64,000 nt of DNA from Marinibacterium anthonyi (GTDB taxonomy: Bacteria > Pseudomonadota > Alphaproteobacteria > Rhodobacterales > Rhodobacteraceae). Shown here in pieces: positions 18,487 to 25,937 of this stretch. A program made the position numbers and the translations under genes. The notes under the pieces were generated by a model, which had not been told where the DNA came from, searched no databases, and saw only the letters and a list, made by a program, of their open reading frames with translations. How positions within the stretch are numbered: the stretch's first letter is position 1; each line of letters begins with the position of its first letter. The DNA lies in assembly GCA_003217735.2 (NCBI GenBank), contig CP031585.1:3521501-3585500 (forward strand), read 5' to 3'.

Positions 18487-18558
18487 CCCGTCGCCCGTCA
18501 GCAGGCCGCAGGACGGAACAAGGGCGTCAGCCCGGAAGGTTTTCAGCAAGGATTTCAT
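18148..18558 (-). CDS. Small protein with six MFSSGS repeats; candidate multi-core precursor peptide
   Basis: The product has 136 residues. A leader-like N-terminus 'MKSLLKTFRADALVPSCGLL' is followed by six units, each ending (M/L)FSSGS, with the repeated Phe at residues 28, 49, 70, 90, 111 and 132. Spacing is 20-21 residues, and the protein stops exactly at the sixth MFSSGS. Units are linked by variable Gly/Asp/Ala/Ser segments, usually with AP or QP after the motif. Codons differ between units, so the repetition is kept at protein level. It has GGAGA upstream of the ATG and lies 69 bases before the helical-protein gene. It resembles DUF6749-type Rhodobacterales proteins (tentative). Function is unknown. 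Confidence 0.8.
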   Translation of the reverse strand: MKSLLKTFRADALVPSCGLLTGDGVEMFSSGSQPVMSGDVMDGADTHLFSSGSAPVMSAGAVTGEGTEMFSSGSAPQRGEVMSGDLVQMFSSGSAPTASADSAAGEGTQMFSSGSAPALSAQAAQGDATHMFSSGS

Positions 18559-18658
18559 GACAGTGTCTCCGCAATGGGTGGTTGATCACCCCTCGATGAT
18601 TACACGCATACCGGGTTCATAAAAGAATATTTTCAACCACAGGTTATTTCACTGACAG

Positions 18659-18667
18659 TTATCCACA
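18659..18667 (+). promoter_or_regulatory. DnaA-box consensus TTATCCACA (copy 1)
   Basis: Exact match to the consensus DnaA box, in AT-rich DNA upstream of the MFSSGS operon, 76 bases from a second exact copy in the same orientation. It could titrate or respond to DnaA; binding is not shown. Confidence 0.5.
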
Positions 18668-18734
18668 TGAAGACGTGCCTGCAATCCGCTGACGCGATTT
18701 GGAAACAAACTGTCACAAATCCGTGCAAAATAAG

Positions 18735-18743
18735 TTATCCACA
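18735..18743 (+). promoter_or_regulatory. DnaA-box consensus TTATCCACA (copy 2)
   Basis: Second exact match to the consensus DnaA box, same orientation as the copy at 18659. The pair is unlikely in random GC-rich sequence, but two boxes alone do not make an origin. Confidence 0.5.
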
Positions 18744-18926
18744 CGCCGCATATTGGCGGTCTTCTGACACGACTCCGGTATCGCTCACATGCGAATCACG
18801 CTGTCTGACGCCAGGTTGGGGTGACATTGCCCTGCGCCTGCCTTGCGAATGGGCAGACGCACGGCTTGCCCCTTCGCGCCGCTTGGGTGATAGACTCGGG
18901 GTCCGGCACCGGCGATGGAGAAGGCC

Positions 18927-19706
18927 ATGAAGATCGCGACGTTCAACATCAACGGCATCCGCGCCCGGGCCGAAGCCCTGCCCGCCTGGCTGGACGAGGC
19001 GCAGCCCGACGTCGTGCTCCTGCAAGAGATCAAGTCGGTCGACGAGGGTTTCCCCAGGGAGCTGTTCGAAGACCGGGGCTACAACGTGGAAACCCACGGG
19101 CAGAAGTCCTTCAACGGCGTCGCGATCCTGTCCAAACTCCCCCTCGAAGACGTCACCCGCGGACTTCCCGGCGATGACGACGACGAACAGGCCCGCTGGA
19201 TCGAGGCGACGGTGGTCGGCGACACCGCAGTGCGCCTGTGCGGTCTCTACCTGCCCAACGGCAACCCTGTGCCCGGCCCCAAATACGACTACAAGCTTGC
19301 CTGGATGGAACGCCTGAAAGCCCGCGCCGCCGACCTGCTGGCCGGCGAAGAGATCGCGGTCATGGCGGGCGATTACAACATCATCCCCCAGGCCGAAGAC
19401 GCCGCCCGCCCCGATGCCTGGCGCGACGACGCCCTTTTCCGCCTGGAAAGCCGCGAGGCGTTTCGCCGGGTGGTCAACCTGGGTTTCACCGACGCCCTGC
19501 GCGCCACCACCCAGGCCCCGGGCGTCTATTCCTTCTGGGATTACCAGGCCGGCGCCTGGAACAAGAACGACGGCATCCGCATCGACCACCTCCTGCTGAC
19601 CCCCCAGGCCGCCGACCGCCTGACCGATTGCGGCATCGACGCCGGGATCCGCGGCCGCGAGAAGCCCTCGGACCACGTGCCTGTGTGGATCGAGCTGGAA
19701 GCCTGA
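18927..19706 (+). CDS. xth: Exodeoxyribonuclease III
   Basis: This AP endonuclease and 3'-5' exonuclease of base-excision repair has 259 residues from the ATG at 18927 (MKIATFNINGIRAR), preceded by GGAGAAGG. Catalytic motifs of the exo-endo-phosphatase fold are 'MKIATFNINGIRAR' (Asn), 'VVLLQEIKSVD' (Glu), 'LCGLYLPNGNPV', 'AVMAGDYNIIP' (Asp-x-Asn) and the C-terminal 'IRIDHLLLTPQAA' and 'KPSDHVPVWIELE' (Asp-His pair). A long perfect hairpin follows the stop. Confidence 0.95.
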   Translation: MKIATFNINGIRARAEALPAWLDEAQPDVVLLQEIKSVDEGFPRELFEDRGYNVETHGQKSFNGVAILSKLPLEDVTRGLPGDDDDEQARWIEATVVGDTAVRLCGLYLPNGNPVPGPKYDYKLAWMERLKARAADLLAGEEIAVMAGDYNIIPQAEDAARPDAWRDDALFRLESREAFRRVVNLGFTDALRATTQAPGVYSFWDYQAGAWNKNDGIRIDHLLLTPQAADRLTDCGIDAGIRGREKPSDHVPVWIELEA

Positions 19707-19743
19707 CTTCCGACCGCCGTACGGGGTGGAGAGGTCGGTCTTA

Positions 19744-19805
19744 GGTATTTGAACCAAGAAGAAGCAGCAGGACGCGCTCTTGTTCTTCTTCTTGGTTCAA
19801 ATACC
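19744..19805. terminator. Long perfect hairpin between converging genes
   Basis: A perfect 20-bp stem: GGTATTTGAACCAAGAAGAA at 19744-19763 is matched by its exact reverse complement at 19786-19805, around a 22-base loop. It lies between the convergent xth and FAD monooxygenase genes, so it can terminate in both directions. The arm belongs to a recurring GTATTTG...AAGAAG motif seen elsewhere in this window. Confidence 0.7.
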
Positions 19806-19847
19806 CTCGGGGGAGTCCGCTAACGGCGGGCGGGGGCAGCGCCCCCA

Positions 19848-21011
19848 TCAGGCGGTGACGTCGTATCCGTAGATCCAGTCGAACTGCCGCACCATCCTGT
19901 CCGGCGCCACCGCCCCCAGCACCGACAGGCCCGCGTGCCCCAACAGCCGGGCTGGGCCAAATCGGACGTGATATTTCCAGGCGTTGCGATTGGCCGCCGA
20001 GATCACCTTTCGCGCCCTGTCCCGCCGGCGCGCCTGGTAGGTGGCCAGCGATCCCGCCGTTCCGTCCCAGCTTTGCGCCAGGACCCAGGCGTCTTCCAGC
20101 GCCAGGTTCGCCCCCTGCGCCAGGAACGGCAGCGTCGGATGCGCCGCGTCGCCCAGGATCGCGACCGCGCCACCGTGCCAACGCGCCGCCACAGGGTGGC
20201 GGAACAGCCCCCAGACGCCGACCTTTTCCACCGCATCCAGCAGTGGGCGCACCGGTCCGCGGAAGGCCGCGAATGTCTGGCGCAACCGGTCCGGGTCGCC
20301 CGTGATGTGCCAGCCTTCGTCGACCCATTCCGCCTGTTCGCGCACCGCCACGAGGTTGGCGAACCGCCCGTCCCGCAGCGGATAGAAGACCACGTGACGC
20401 CCCGGCGCCATGACCACCCGCGCCTCGGGTCGCAGGGGCTGCGACAGGGGCACCACCGCGCGCCAGGCCACCTGGCCGGTGAAGAACGGCGCATCCGCCC
20501 CGTTCAGCGCCCCGTTCAGCGCCGCCCGCGCCACCGAATGCAACCCGTCGGCGCCCACGACCAGGTCGGCGGTCGCGCGCGCGCCATCCTCGAACTCCAC
20601 CCAGGCCGGATCGCCCGGGACCACCCGCACCACCCGGCAGCCCAGGTCGACCGGAATCCCGGCCCTGCGCACCGCATCCTCCAGCAGGGCAATCAAATCC
20701 GCGCGATGAAGGAAACCATAGACCTGGTCGGGCCGCCGCCGCAGGTCCAGCCGCAGCACATCGCCCGGGCGGCGGTAGTCGGACAGCACCACCGCCTCGG
20801 CCCGCACTGACTGCGCGTCAAGCCCCTTGCCAAGCCCCAGGGCCCGCAGAACGGCGCCTCCGTTCGGGCTGATCTGCAGGCCGGCGCCGACCTCGGCAAT
20901 CGCGTCGGCCTGTTCCACCACCCGCACCGCGCATCCGCGCCGGTGAAAGCACAGCGCCGCCGCCAGCCCGCCGATGCCCGCGCCCAGAACCAGCACCTCG
21001 CCGTCAGCCAT
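19848..21011 (-). CDS. FAD-dependent monooxygenase (salicylate hydroxylase-like)
   Basis: This group A flavoprotein aromatic hydroxylase family member has 387 residues from the ATG at 21011 (MADGEVLVLGAGIGGLAAAL), which has GGGG at suitable spacing; a second ATG at 21017 is also possible. The dinucleotide-binding motif is 'VLGAGIGGLAAAL'. The 'DLVVGADGLHSVARAALNG' stretch is the DG motif, and the GD motif is 'AVAILGDAAHPTLPFLAQGA'. The substrate cannot be read from sequence. It resembles 3-hydroxybenzoate 6-hydroxylase and salicylate 1-hydroxylase types. No aromatic pathway genes are nearby. Confidence 0.85.
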   Translation of the reverse strand: MADGEVLVLGAGIGGLAAALCFHRRGCAVRVVEQADAIAEVGAGLQISPNGGAVLRALGLGKGLDAQSVRAEAVVLSDYRRPGDVLRLDLRRRPDQVYGFLHRADLIALLEDAVRRAGIPVDLGCRVVRVVPGDPAWVEFEDGARATADLVVGADGLHSVARAALNGALNGADAPFFTGQVAWRAVVPLSQPLRPEARVVMAPGRHVVFYPLRDGRFANLVAVREQAEWVDEGWHITGDPDRLRQTFAAFRGPVRPLLDAVEKVGVWGLFRHPVAARWHGGAVAILGDAAHPTLPFLAQGANLALEDAWVLAQSWDGTAGSLATYQARRRDRARKVISAANRNAWKYHVRFGPARLLGHAGLSVLGAVAPDRMVRQFDWIYGYDVTA

Positions 21012-21050
21012 CTTCATCCCCGTCACAACGTGCACCCGCAAAAAAGCAAA

Positions 21051-21098
21051 GGGCGCCAAAAAAGCAAGGGGCGCCAATGGGTTGTCCCCCGGCGCCCC
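21051..21098 (-). terminator. Rho-independent terminator after dksA
   Basis: On the minus strand GGGGCGCC (21098-21091) pairs with GGCGCCCC (21075-21068), followed by TTGCTTTTTT, a standard intrinsic terminator just past dksA. A second partial copy of GGGCGCC with an A tract lies directly beside it (21051-21063), a small local duplication. Confidence 0.75.
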
Positions 21099-21124
21099 TT
21101 TATCTCATGATGTCGCGCAAGCGA

Positions 21125-21547
21125 TCAGTCGTCGCGGTGGACCTTCTCGCGCCGTTCGTGCCGTTCCTGGGCCTCAAGGCTCATCGTGGCAATCGGACGG
21201 GCATCAAGACGCTTGAGCGAGATCGGTTCACCGGTCACGTCGCAATAGCCGTATTCACCTTCATCGATCCGGCGCAGGGCCGCATCGATCTTGGCGACCA
21301 GCTTGCGCTGGCGGTCACGCGTGCGCAGTTCAAGCGCGCGATCGGTTTCTTCGCTGGCGCGGTCGGCCACATCGGGGATGTTGCGGGTACTGTCCTGCAG
21401 ACCCTCGATGGTGTCGCGGCTTTCGGCAAGCAATTCTGCCTTCCACGTCAACAACTTGCGGCGGAAATATTCCAGTTGCCGGTCATTCATGAACGGCTCA
21501 TCCTCAGCCGGGCGATAATCGTCCGGCAGAAAGACTTCCTGCTTCAT
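21125..21547 (-). CDS. dksA: RNA polymerase-binding transcription factor DksA
   Basis: DksA enters the secondary channel of RNA polymerase and works with ppGpp in the stringent response. The product has 140 residues from the ATG at 21547 (MKQEVFLPDDYRP), which has GAGGGAG upstream; in-frame ATGs at 21601 and 21613 would lengthen it. The coiled-coil region contains 'NIPDVADRASEETDRALELR', including the Asp and Ala tip residues. The C-terminal zinc-finger region has a single cysteine ('YGYCDVTGEPISLKRLDARP'), so classical four-Cys zinc binding is absent, as in Rhodobacter DksA. Confidence 0.93.
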   Translation of the reverse strand: MKQEVFLPDDYRPAEDEPFMNDRQLEYFRRKLLTWKAELLAESRDTIEGLQDSTRNIPDVADRASEETDRALELRTRDRQRKLVAKIDAALRRIDEGEYGYCDVTGEPISLKRLDARPIATMSLEAQERHERREKVHRDD

Positions 21548-21730
21548 CTGGGCTCCCTCGGAATGGCCATCAACGTCCGTCAAATTCAGTTCCTTAGACA
21601 TCTGGCTCTCCATGATGGCAGCGTTTATCCGAGGCTTTCAGAATTGTCACTACACAAGTGTGTCGCGCTCGGTCTAAAACGCACGGTAGATATGCATACG
21701 GCGCAACGGACAGCAAGGGATTGGTTCGAA

Positions 21731-22570
21731 ATGAAATTTCAAGGCACCGAGAACTATGTCGCAACCGACGACCTCACGGTCGCCGTGAACGCCGCCGTCA
21801 CGCTCGAAAGGCCCCTGCTGGTCAAGGGCGAACCCGGCACCGGCAAGACGGAGCTTGCGCGCCAGGTCGCCGATGCCTTGGGTCTACGGATGCTTGAATG
21901 GAACATCAAGTCGACCACAAGGGCCCAGCAGGGGCTTTACGAATATGACGCCGTCAGCCGCCTAAGGGACAGTCAACTGGGCGATGAACGCGTGCATGAT
22001 GTGCGAAACTACCTTCGGAAAGGTAAACTCTGGGACGCTTTCTCGGCGGACGAGAAAGTCGTGCTGCTGATCGACGAGATCGACAAGGCGGATATCGAAT
22101 TCCCCAACGACCTTTTGCAGGAACTCGACAAGATGGAGTTCCACGTCTACGAGACCGGCGAAACGATCCGCGCGAAACAGCGCCCCATCGTCATCATCAC
22201 CTCGAACAACGAAAAGGAGCTGCCCGACGCCTTCCTGCGCCGCTGCTTCTTCCACTATATCCGCTTTCCCGATCCCGACACGATGCGCCGCATCGTCGGG
22301 GTCCACCACCCCGGCATCAAGGATGCGCTGCTGACCACCGCGCTGACCCAGTTCTACGAGCTGCGCGAGACGCCGGGGCTGAAGAAGAAGCCCTCGACCT
22401 CCGAAGTGCTCGACTGGCTGAAACTGCTGCTGGCCGAGGACCTGTCGCCGGAGGATCTGAAACGCGACGGCGCCTCGGCCCTGCCCAAGCTGCACGGCGC
22501 GCTGCTGAAGAACGAACAGGACGTGCACCTGTTCGAACGGCTGGCCTTCATGGCCCGGGGCCAGCGGTAA
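21731..22570 (+). CDS. MoxR-family AAA+ ATPase
   Basis: MoxR ATPases act as chaperones that usually work with VWA-domain proteins. The ATG at 21731 (MKFQGTENYVATDD) gives 279 residues; longer readings run antisense through dksA. Walker A is 'KGEPGTGKTELA' (33-40), Walker B is 'VVLLIDEIDKAD' (110-121), and sensor 1 is 'IVIITSNNEKELPDAFLRRC'. A partner VWA protein is encoded 2.1 kb downstream at 24706 with three genes between, an arrangement resembling CoxD/CoxE-type pairs. Substrate is unknown. Confidence 0.92.
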   Translation: MKFQGTENYVATDDLTVAVNAAVTLERPLLVKGEPGTGKTELARQVADALGLRMLEWNIKSTTRAQQGLYEYDAVSRLRDSQLGDERVHDVRNYLRKGKLWDAFSADEKVVLLIDEIDKADIEFPNDLLQELDKMEFHVYETGETIRAKQRPIVIITSNNEKELPDAFLRRCFFHYIRFPDPDTMRRIVGVHHPGIKDALLTTALTQFYELRETPGLKKKPSTSEVLDWLKLLLAEDLSPEDLKRDGASALPKLHGALLKNEQDVHLFERLAFMARGQR

Positions 22571-22704
22571 GCCGTGGCGGGATTGTCGCCCGGACCTGAC
22601 CGAACGCCCCGCATACGGGCAATTGTGTCACGCGCCCCCATCAACTCCCACACGCGCCCGCGCGACCGTGGAGCTTTGCGCCGCTCTCTGACAGATTCAG
22701 CATC

Positions 22705-23160
22705 ATGACCGATACGCCCAAAACAACCGTTCGCCCGCTTGCGCCGTCCGATCGCGAGGTCTGGGGCGAGCTGTGGCACGCCTATCTCGACTTTTACGAA
22801 ACCACGCTGCCGGACGCGGTCTATGACAGCACCTTCGCCCGGCTCATGGGGTCCGACCCCTATGACCCGATCGGCCTGATCGCCGAAGTCGACGGCCGGC
22901 CCGTGGGCCTGGTGCATTACCTGTTCCACCGCCATTGCTGGAAGATCGAAAACACCTGCTACCTGCAGGATCTTTACGTGCGCGCCGACACCCGCGGCAC
23001 CGGCGCGGGCCGCGCGTTGATCCAGGCGGTCTATGCCGCCGCCGATGCCGAAGGCGTGCCGTCGGTCTACTGGACCACGCAGCATTTCAACGAAACGGCG
23101 CGCAAGCTGTATGACCGGATCGGCACGCTGACGCCGTTCATCAAGTACCAGAGGCCCTGA
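22705..23160 (+). CDS. GNAT family N-acetyltransferase
   Basis: The product has 151 residues with a complete GNAT fold: N-terminal 'TVRPLAPSDREVWGELWHAY', a 'PVGLVHYLFHRHCW' strand, then the acetyl-CoA motif 'LQDLYVRADTRGTGAGRALI' and 'YWTTQHFNETARKLYDRIG'. It probably acetylates a small molecule amine. Its TGA overlaps the ATG of the next gene (TGATG), so it is translationally coupled to the DUF2927 lipoprotein gene. Confidence 0.9.
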   Translation: MTDTPKTTVRPLAPSDREVWGELWHAYLDFYETTLPDAVYDSTFARLMGSDPYDPIGLIAEVDGRPVGLVHYLFHRHCWKIENTCYLQDLYVRADTRGTGAGRALIQAVYAAADAEGVPSVYWTTQHFNETARKLYDRIGTLTPFIKYQRP

Positions 23161-24536
23161 TGCGGCTGTCGGTGAAACTGGCGGCTGCGGCCATGGTGAT
23201 GGCCAGTTGCACCACCGCGCCCAAAAGCGACATGCCCACGCGGGCGGTGATCGCCGAAAGCACGCTGCCGCCGATGAAGGTCTTCACCACGCCCCGGCCA
23301 AAGGCGCCGACCGAAGCGAACGCCGACATCGCCACCGACTTCATGGCCCTGCATTTCCAGCTGGAAAGCGGACGGACCATCGACACGTTCACCCGGTTCG
23401 AAACCCCGGTCACCGTGCGCGTCACCGGCGCGCCGCCCGCCAGCCTTGGCCCCGACCTGCGCCGCCTGATCCAGCGCCTGCGCACCGAGGCCGGCATCGA
23501 CATATCCGAAATCACCACCGGCACCGCCAACATCACGATCGAGGCCGTCCCGCGCGAGGACATCCGCCGCGCCCTGCCCCAGGCCGCCTGTTTTGTCGTG
23601 CCCAACGTGTCCAGCCTGCAGGAATTCAAGCGCGACCGCCGCCGGGCCAAGACCAACTGGGCACTGCTTGAGAAACGCGAACGCCTGGCCGTCTTCGTGC
23701 CCAACGACACCTCGCCCCAGGAAATCCGCGACTGCCTGCACGAGGAACTGGCCCAGGCGCTGGGACCACTGAACGATCTCTACCGGCTGGACGAGTCCAT
23801 CTTCAACGACGACAACGTCCACCGGGTGCTGACCGGCTTCGACATGCTGATCCTGCGCGCCACCTACGCGCCGGACCTGCACACCGGCATGACCGCCAGC
23901 CAGGTCGCCGCGCAACTGCCCGCGATCCTGGCCCGCCTGAACCCGGCCGGCGCCGGCAAGCCCGCGCAGAACGTCGAACCCACGCCCCGCGTCTGGATCA
24001 ACGCCGTGCAGACCGCGCTTGGCCCCGGCGCCGACCCGGACGCGCGCCGCAAGGCCGCCGACCTGGCGCTGTCCACCGCGATCCAGCATGGCTGGCAGGA
24101 CCATCGCCGCGCCTTCTCGCATTACATCGTCGGGCGCATGGCGCAGTATTCCGACCCCGATCTTGCCGACAGGCATTATGCCGCCGCCCAGTATTACCTG
24201 TCCAAAAGCCCGTCTTCCGCCCTGCAATCGGCCTATGTCACCACCCAGACCGCGGCCATCGCCATCACCCGCGGCGACGCCGGCGGCGCCATCCGCCAGC
24301 TGGACCCGGCCATCGCCGTGGCCAGGCAATCCGAAAACGCCTCGCTCCTGGCGACGCTGATGCTGCTCAAGGCCGAGGCGTTGGAACTGACCGGCCACCC
24401 CGACCAGGCACGCGCCGTCAGGCTGGACAGCCTTGGCTGGGCGCGATACGGCTTCGGGGCGGACTGGGCCGTGCGGCAGAAAATGCGCGAAATCGCGGCC
24501 CTGAACCCGCTGAAAGGGAGTGACGGGTCCATATGA
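23160..24536 (+). CDS. DUF2927 domain-containing lipoprotein
   Basis: The product has 458 residues. The N-terminus 'MRLSVKLAAAAMVMASCTTA' is a lipoprotein signal with the lipobox Cys at residue 17. The central part has DUF2927 features such as 'DCLHEELAQALGPLNDLYRL' and 'DESIFNDDNVHRVLTGFDML', a pattern seen in secreted zinc-protease-like proteins, although no HExxH is present. The C-terminal half contains TPR-like helices ('ADRHYAAAQYYLSKSPSSAL'). It overlaps the upstream GNAT and downstream 55-residue genes. Confidence 0.8.
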   Translation: MRLSVKLAAAAMVMASCTTAPKSDMPTRAVIAESTLPPMKVFTTPRPKAPTEANADIATDFMALHFQLESGRTIDTFTRFETPVTVRVTGAPPASLGPDLRRLIQRLRTEAGIDISEITTGTANITIEAVPREDIRRALPQAACFVVPNVSSLQEFKRDRRRAKTNWALLEKRERLAVFVPNDTSPQEIRDCLHEELAQALGPLNDLYRLDESIFNDDNVHRVLTGFDMLILRATYAPDLHTGMTASQVAAQLPAILARLNPAGAGKPAQNVEPTPRVWINAVQTALGPGADPDARRKAADLALSTAIQHGWQDHRRAFSHYIVGRMAQYSDPDLADRHYAAAQYYLSKSPSSALQSAYVTTQTAAIAITRGDAGGAIRQLDPAIAVARQSENASLLATLMLLKAEALELTGHPDQARAVRLDSLGWARYGFGADWAVRQKMREIAALNPLKGSDGSI

Positions 24537-24700
24537 TCGTCTTCGGCAGCGCGATCCTCGGCGCCCTTATCGGCGCCCTGACGGCGAAGAAACGCGGTGG
24601 CGAAGGCCTCGACATCGCCCAGTACGGCGCCGGCTACGGCATCGCCTTCGCCATCCTCGGCATGATCGCCACCATCGTGATCCATCGCATGGCGGTCTGA
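24533..24700 (+). CDS. Small membrane protein (55 residues)
   Basis: The ATG overlaps the upstream stop (ATGA). Sequence features are two glycine-rich hydrophobic helices, 'MIVFGSAILGALIGALTA' and 'YGAGYGIAFAILGMIATIVI', separated by a charged loop 'KKRGGEGLDIAQ'. The two-helix hairpin could be inserted in the inner membrane. Similar short proteins in Rhodobacterales are sometimes mislabelled as acyltransferases because of a weak match. It is five bases before the VWA gene. Function is unknown. Confidence 0.7.
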   Translation: MIVFGSAILGALIGALTAKKRGGEGLDIAQYGAGYGIAFAILGMIATIVIHRMAV

Positions 24701-24705
24701 CCCGG

Positions 24706-25890
24706 ATGTTCCTGCCCTTCTTCGATAACCTTCGAAAGGGCGGCGTCCCGGTCAGCTTGCGCGAATACCTCACCTTCCTGGATGCGATGAAGGCCGGCCT
24801 CGTCACCTACGACGTCGAAGGCTTCTACTACCTCGCCCGCACCGCCATGGTGAAGGACGAACGCAACATCGACAAGTTCGACCGCGCCTTCGCCGCCACC
24901 TTCGAGGGCCTCGCCGCCATCACCATCGACCAGGTCATGGACGCTGTCGACATCCCCGCCGACTGGCTGGCCAAGATGGCCGAAAAGCACCTGAGCGCCG
25001 AGGAAAAGGCCGAGATCGAAGCGCTTGGCGGCTTCGACAAGCTCATGGAAACACTGAAGAAACGCCTTGAGGAACAGAAAGAGCGCCACCAGGGCGGCAA
25101 CAAGTGGATCGGCACCGCCGGCACCTCTCCCTTTGGCGCGCATGGCTACAACCCCGAAGGTGTGCGCATCGGCCAGGACGAAAGCCGCCACAAGCGCGCG
25201 GTCAAGGTCTGGGACAAGCGCGAATTCCGCAATTTCGACGACACGGTCGAACTGGGCACCCGCAACATCAAGGTCGCGCTGAAACGCCTGCGCCGCTGGG
25301 CCCGCGACGGCGCGCACGAGGAATTGGACCTCGACACCACGATCCGCTCAACGGCGGAAAACGGCTATCTCGACGTGAAAATGCGCCCCGAACGGCACAA
25401 TGCCGTCAAGGTCGTCCTCTTCCTCGATGTCGGCGGTTCCATGGATCCGCATGTGAAGGTGGTCGAGGAACTCTTCTCCGCCGCCCGCTCCGAATTCAAG
25501 CACCTGGAACATTACTATTTCCATAACTGCCTCTACGAAGGCGTCTGGCGCGACAACCGCCGCCGCTGGTCCGAACAGATCCCCACGGCTGAGGTCCTTC
25601 GCACCTACGGCTCTGATTACAAATGCATTTTCGTGGGCGACGCATCCATGTCCCCCTACGAGATCGCCTACCCCGGTGGCGCCAACGAACATTGGAACCC
25701 GGAATCCGGGCAGGTCTGGCTGGAACGCGCCCGCGACCAATGGCCGTCCCACCTGTGGATCAACCCGGTGCCCGAGAAATACTGGGGCTACACCCATTCC
25801 ATCAAGATGATCCAGGAGATCTTCGAAAATGCGATGGTGCCGATGACTCTGGAGGGATTGGAGCGGGGGATGAAGGGGTTGGTGCGGTAA
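24706..25890 (+). CDS. VWA domain (CoxE-like) protein
   Basis: The product has 394 residues from the ATG at 24706 (MFLPFFDNLRKGGVPVSLRE). The N-terminal half is a helical region typical of CoxE-like VWA proteins, with 'GLVTYDVEGFYYLARTAMVK'. The MIDAS motif DxGxS is 'LFLDVGGSMDPHVK' at about residue 240, and 'CIFVGDASMSPYEI' supplies a later metal ligand. This is the usual partner of MoxR ATPases, matching the MoxR gene at 21731. The pair probably assembles or activates a metalloenzyme; the target is not visible. Confidence 0.9.
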   Translation: MFLPFFDNLRKGGVPVSLREYLTFLDAMKAGLVTYDVEGFYYLARTAMVKDERNIDKFDRAFAATFEGLAAITIDQVMDAVDIPADWLAKMAEKHLSAEEKAEIEALGGFDKLMETLKKRLEEQKERHQGGNKWIGTAGTSPFGAHGYNPEGVRIGQDESRHKRAVKVWDKREFRNFDDTVELGTRNIKVALKRLRRWARDGAHEELDLDTTIRSTAENGYLDVKMRPERHNAVKVVLFLDVGGSMDPHVKVVEELFSAARSEFKHLEHYYFHNCLYEGVWRDNRRRWSEQIPTAEVLRTYGSDYKCIFVGDASMSPYEIAYPGGANEHWNPESGQVWLERARDQWPSHLWINPVPEKYWGYTHSIKMIQEIFENAMVPMTLEGLERGMKGLVR

Positions 25891-25937
25891 TCGCACCTTC
25901 TCAACGAAACGCAGAAAAAGAAATCAAATGGCCAAAA

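Larger units (their letters stand above)
18559..18926. other. AT-richer intergenic region with two DnaA boxes
   Basis: This 368-base gap separates divergent genes: the MFSSGS gene to the left and xth to the right. It is visibly richer in A+T than its surroundings around 18600-18770. It contains two perfect TTATCCACA sites, listed separately. I see no ORF with a credible start in it, and no clear sigma-70 promoter that I would defend, although promoters for both flanking genes should lie here. Confidence 0.6.

Noticed and set aside
18559-18926. Replication origin at the two DnaA boxes
   Set aside because: Only two boxes, no dnaA, parAB or repABC genes nearby, and no AT-rich unwinding element of convincing length.
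21077-21730. Upstream extension of the MoxR reading frame
   Set aside because: It runs antisense through dksA and the divergent promoter; MoxR proteins start at MKFxG-type sequence as at 21731.
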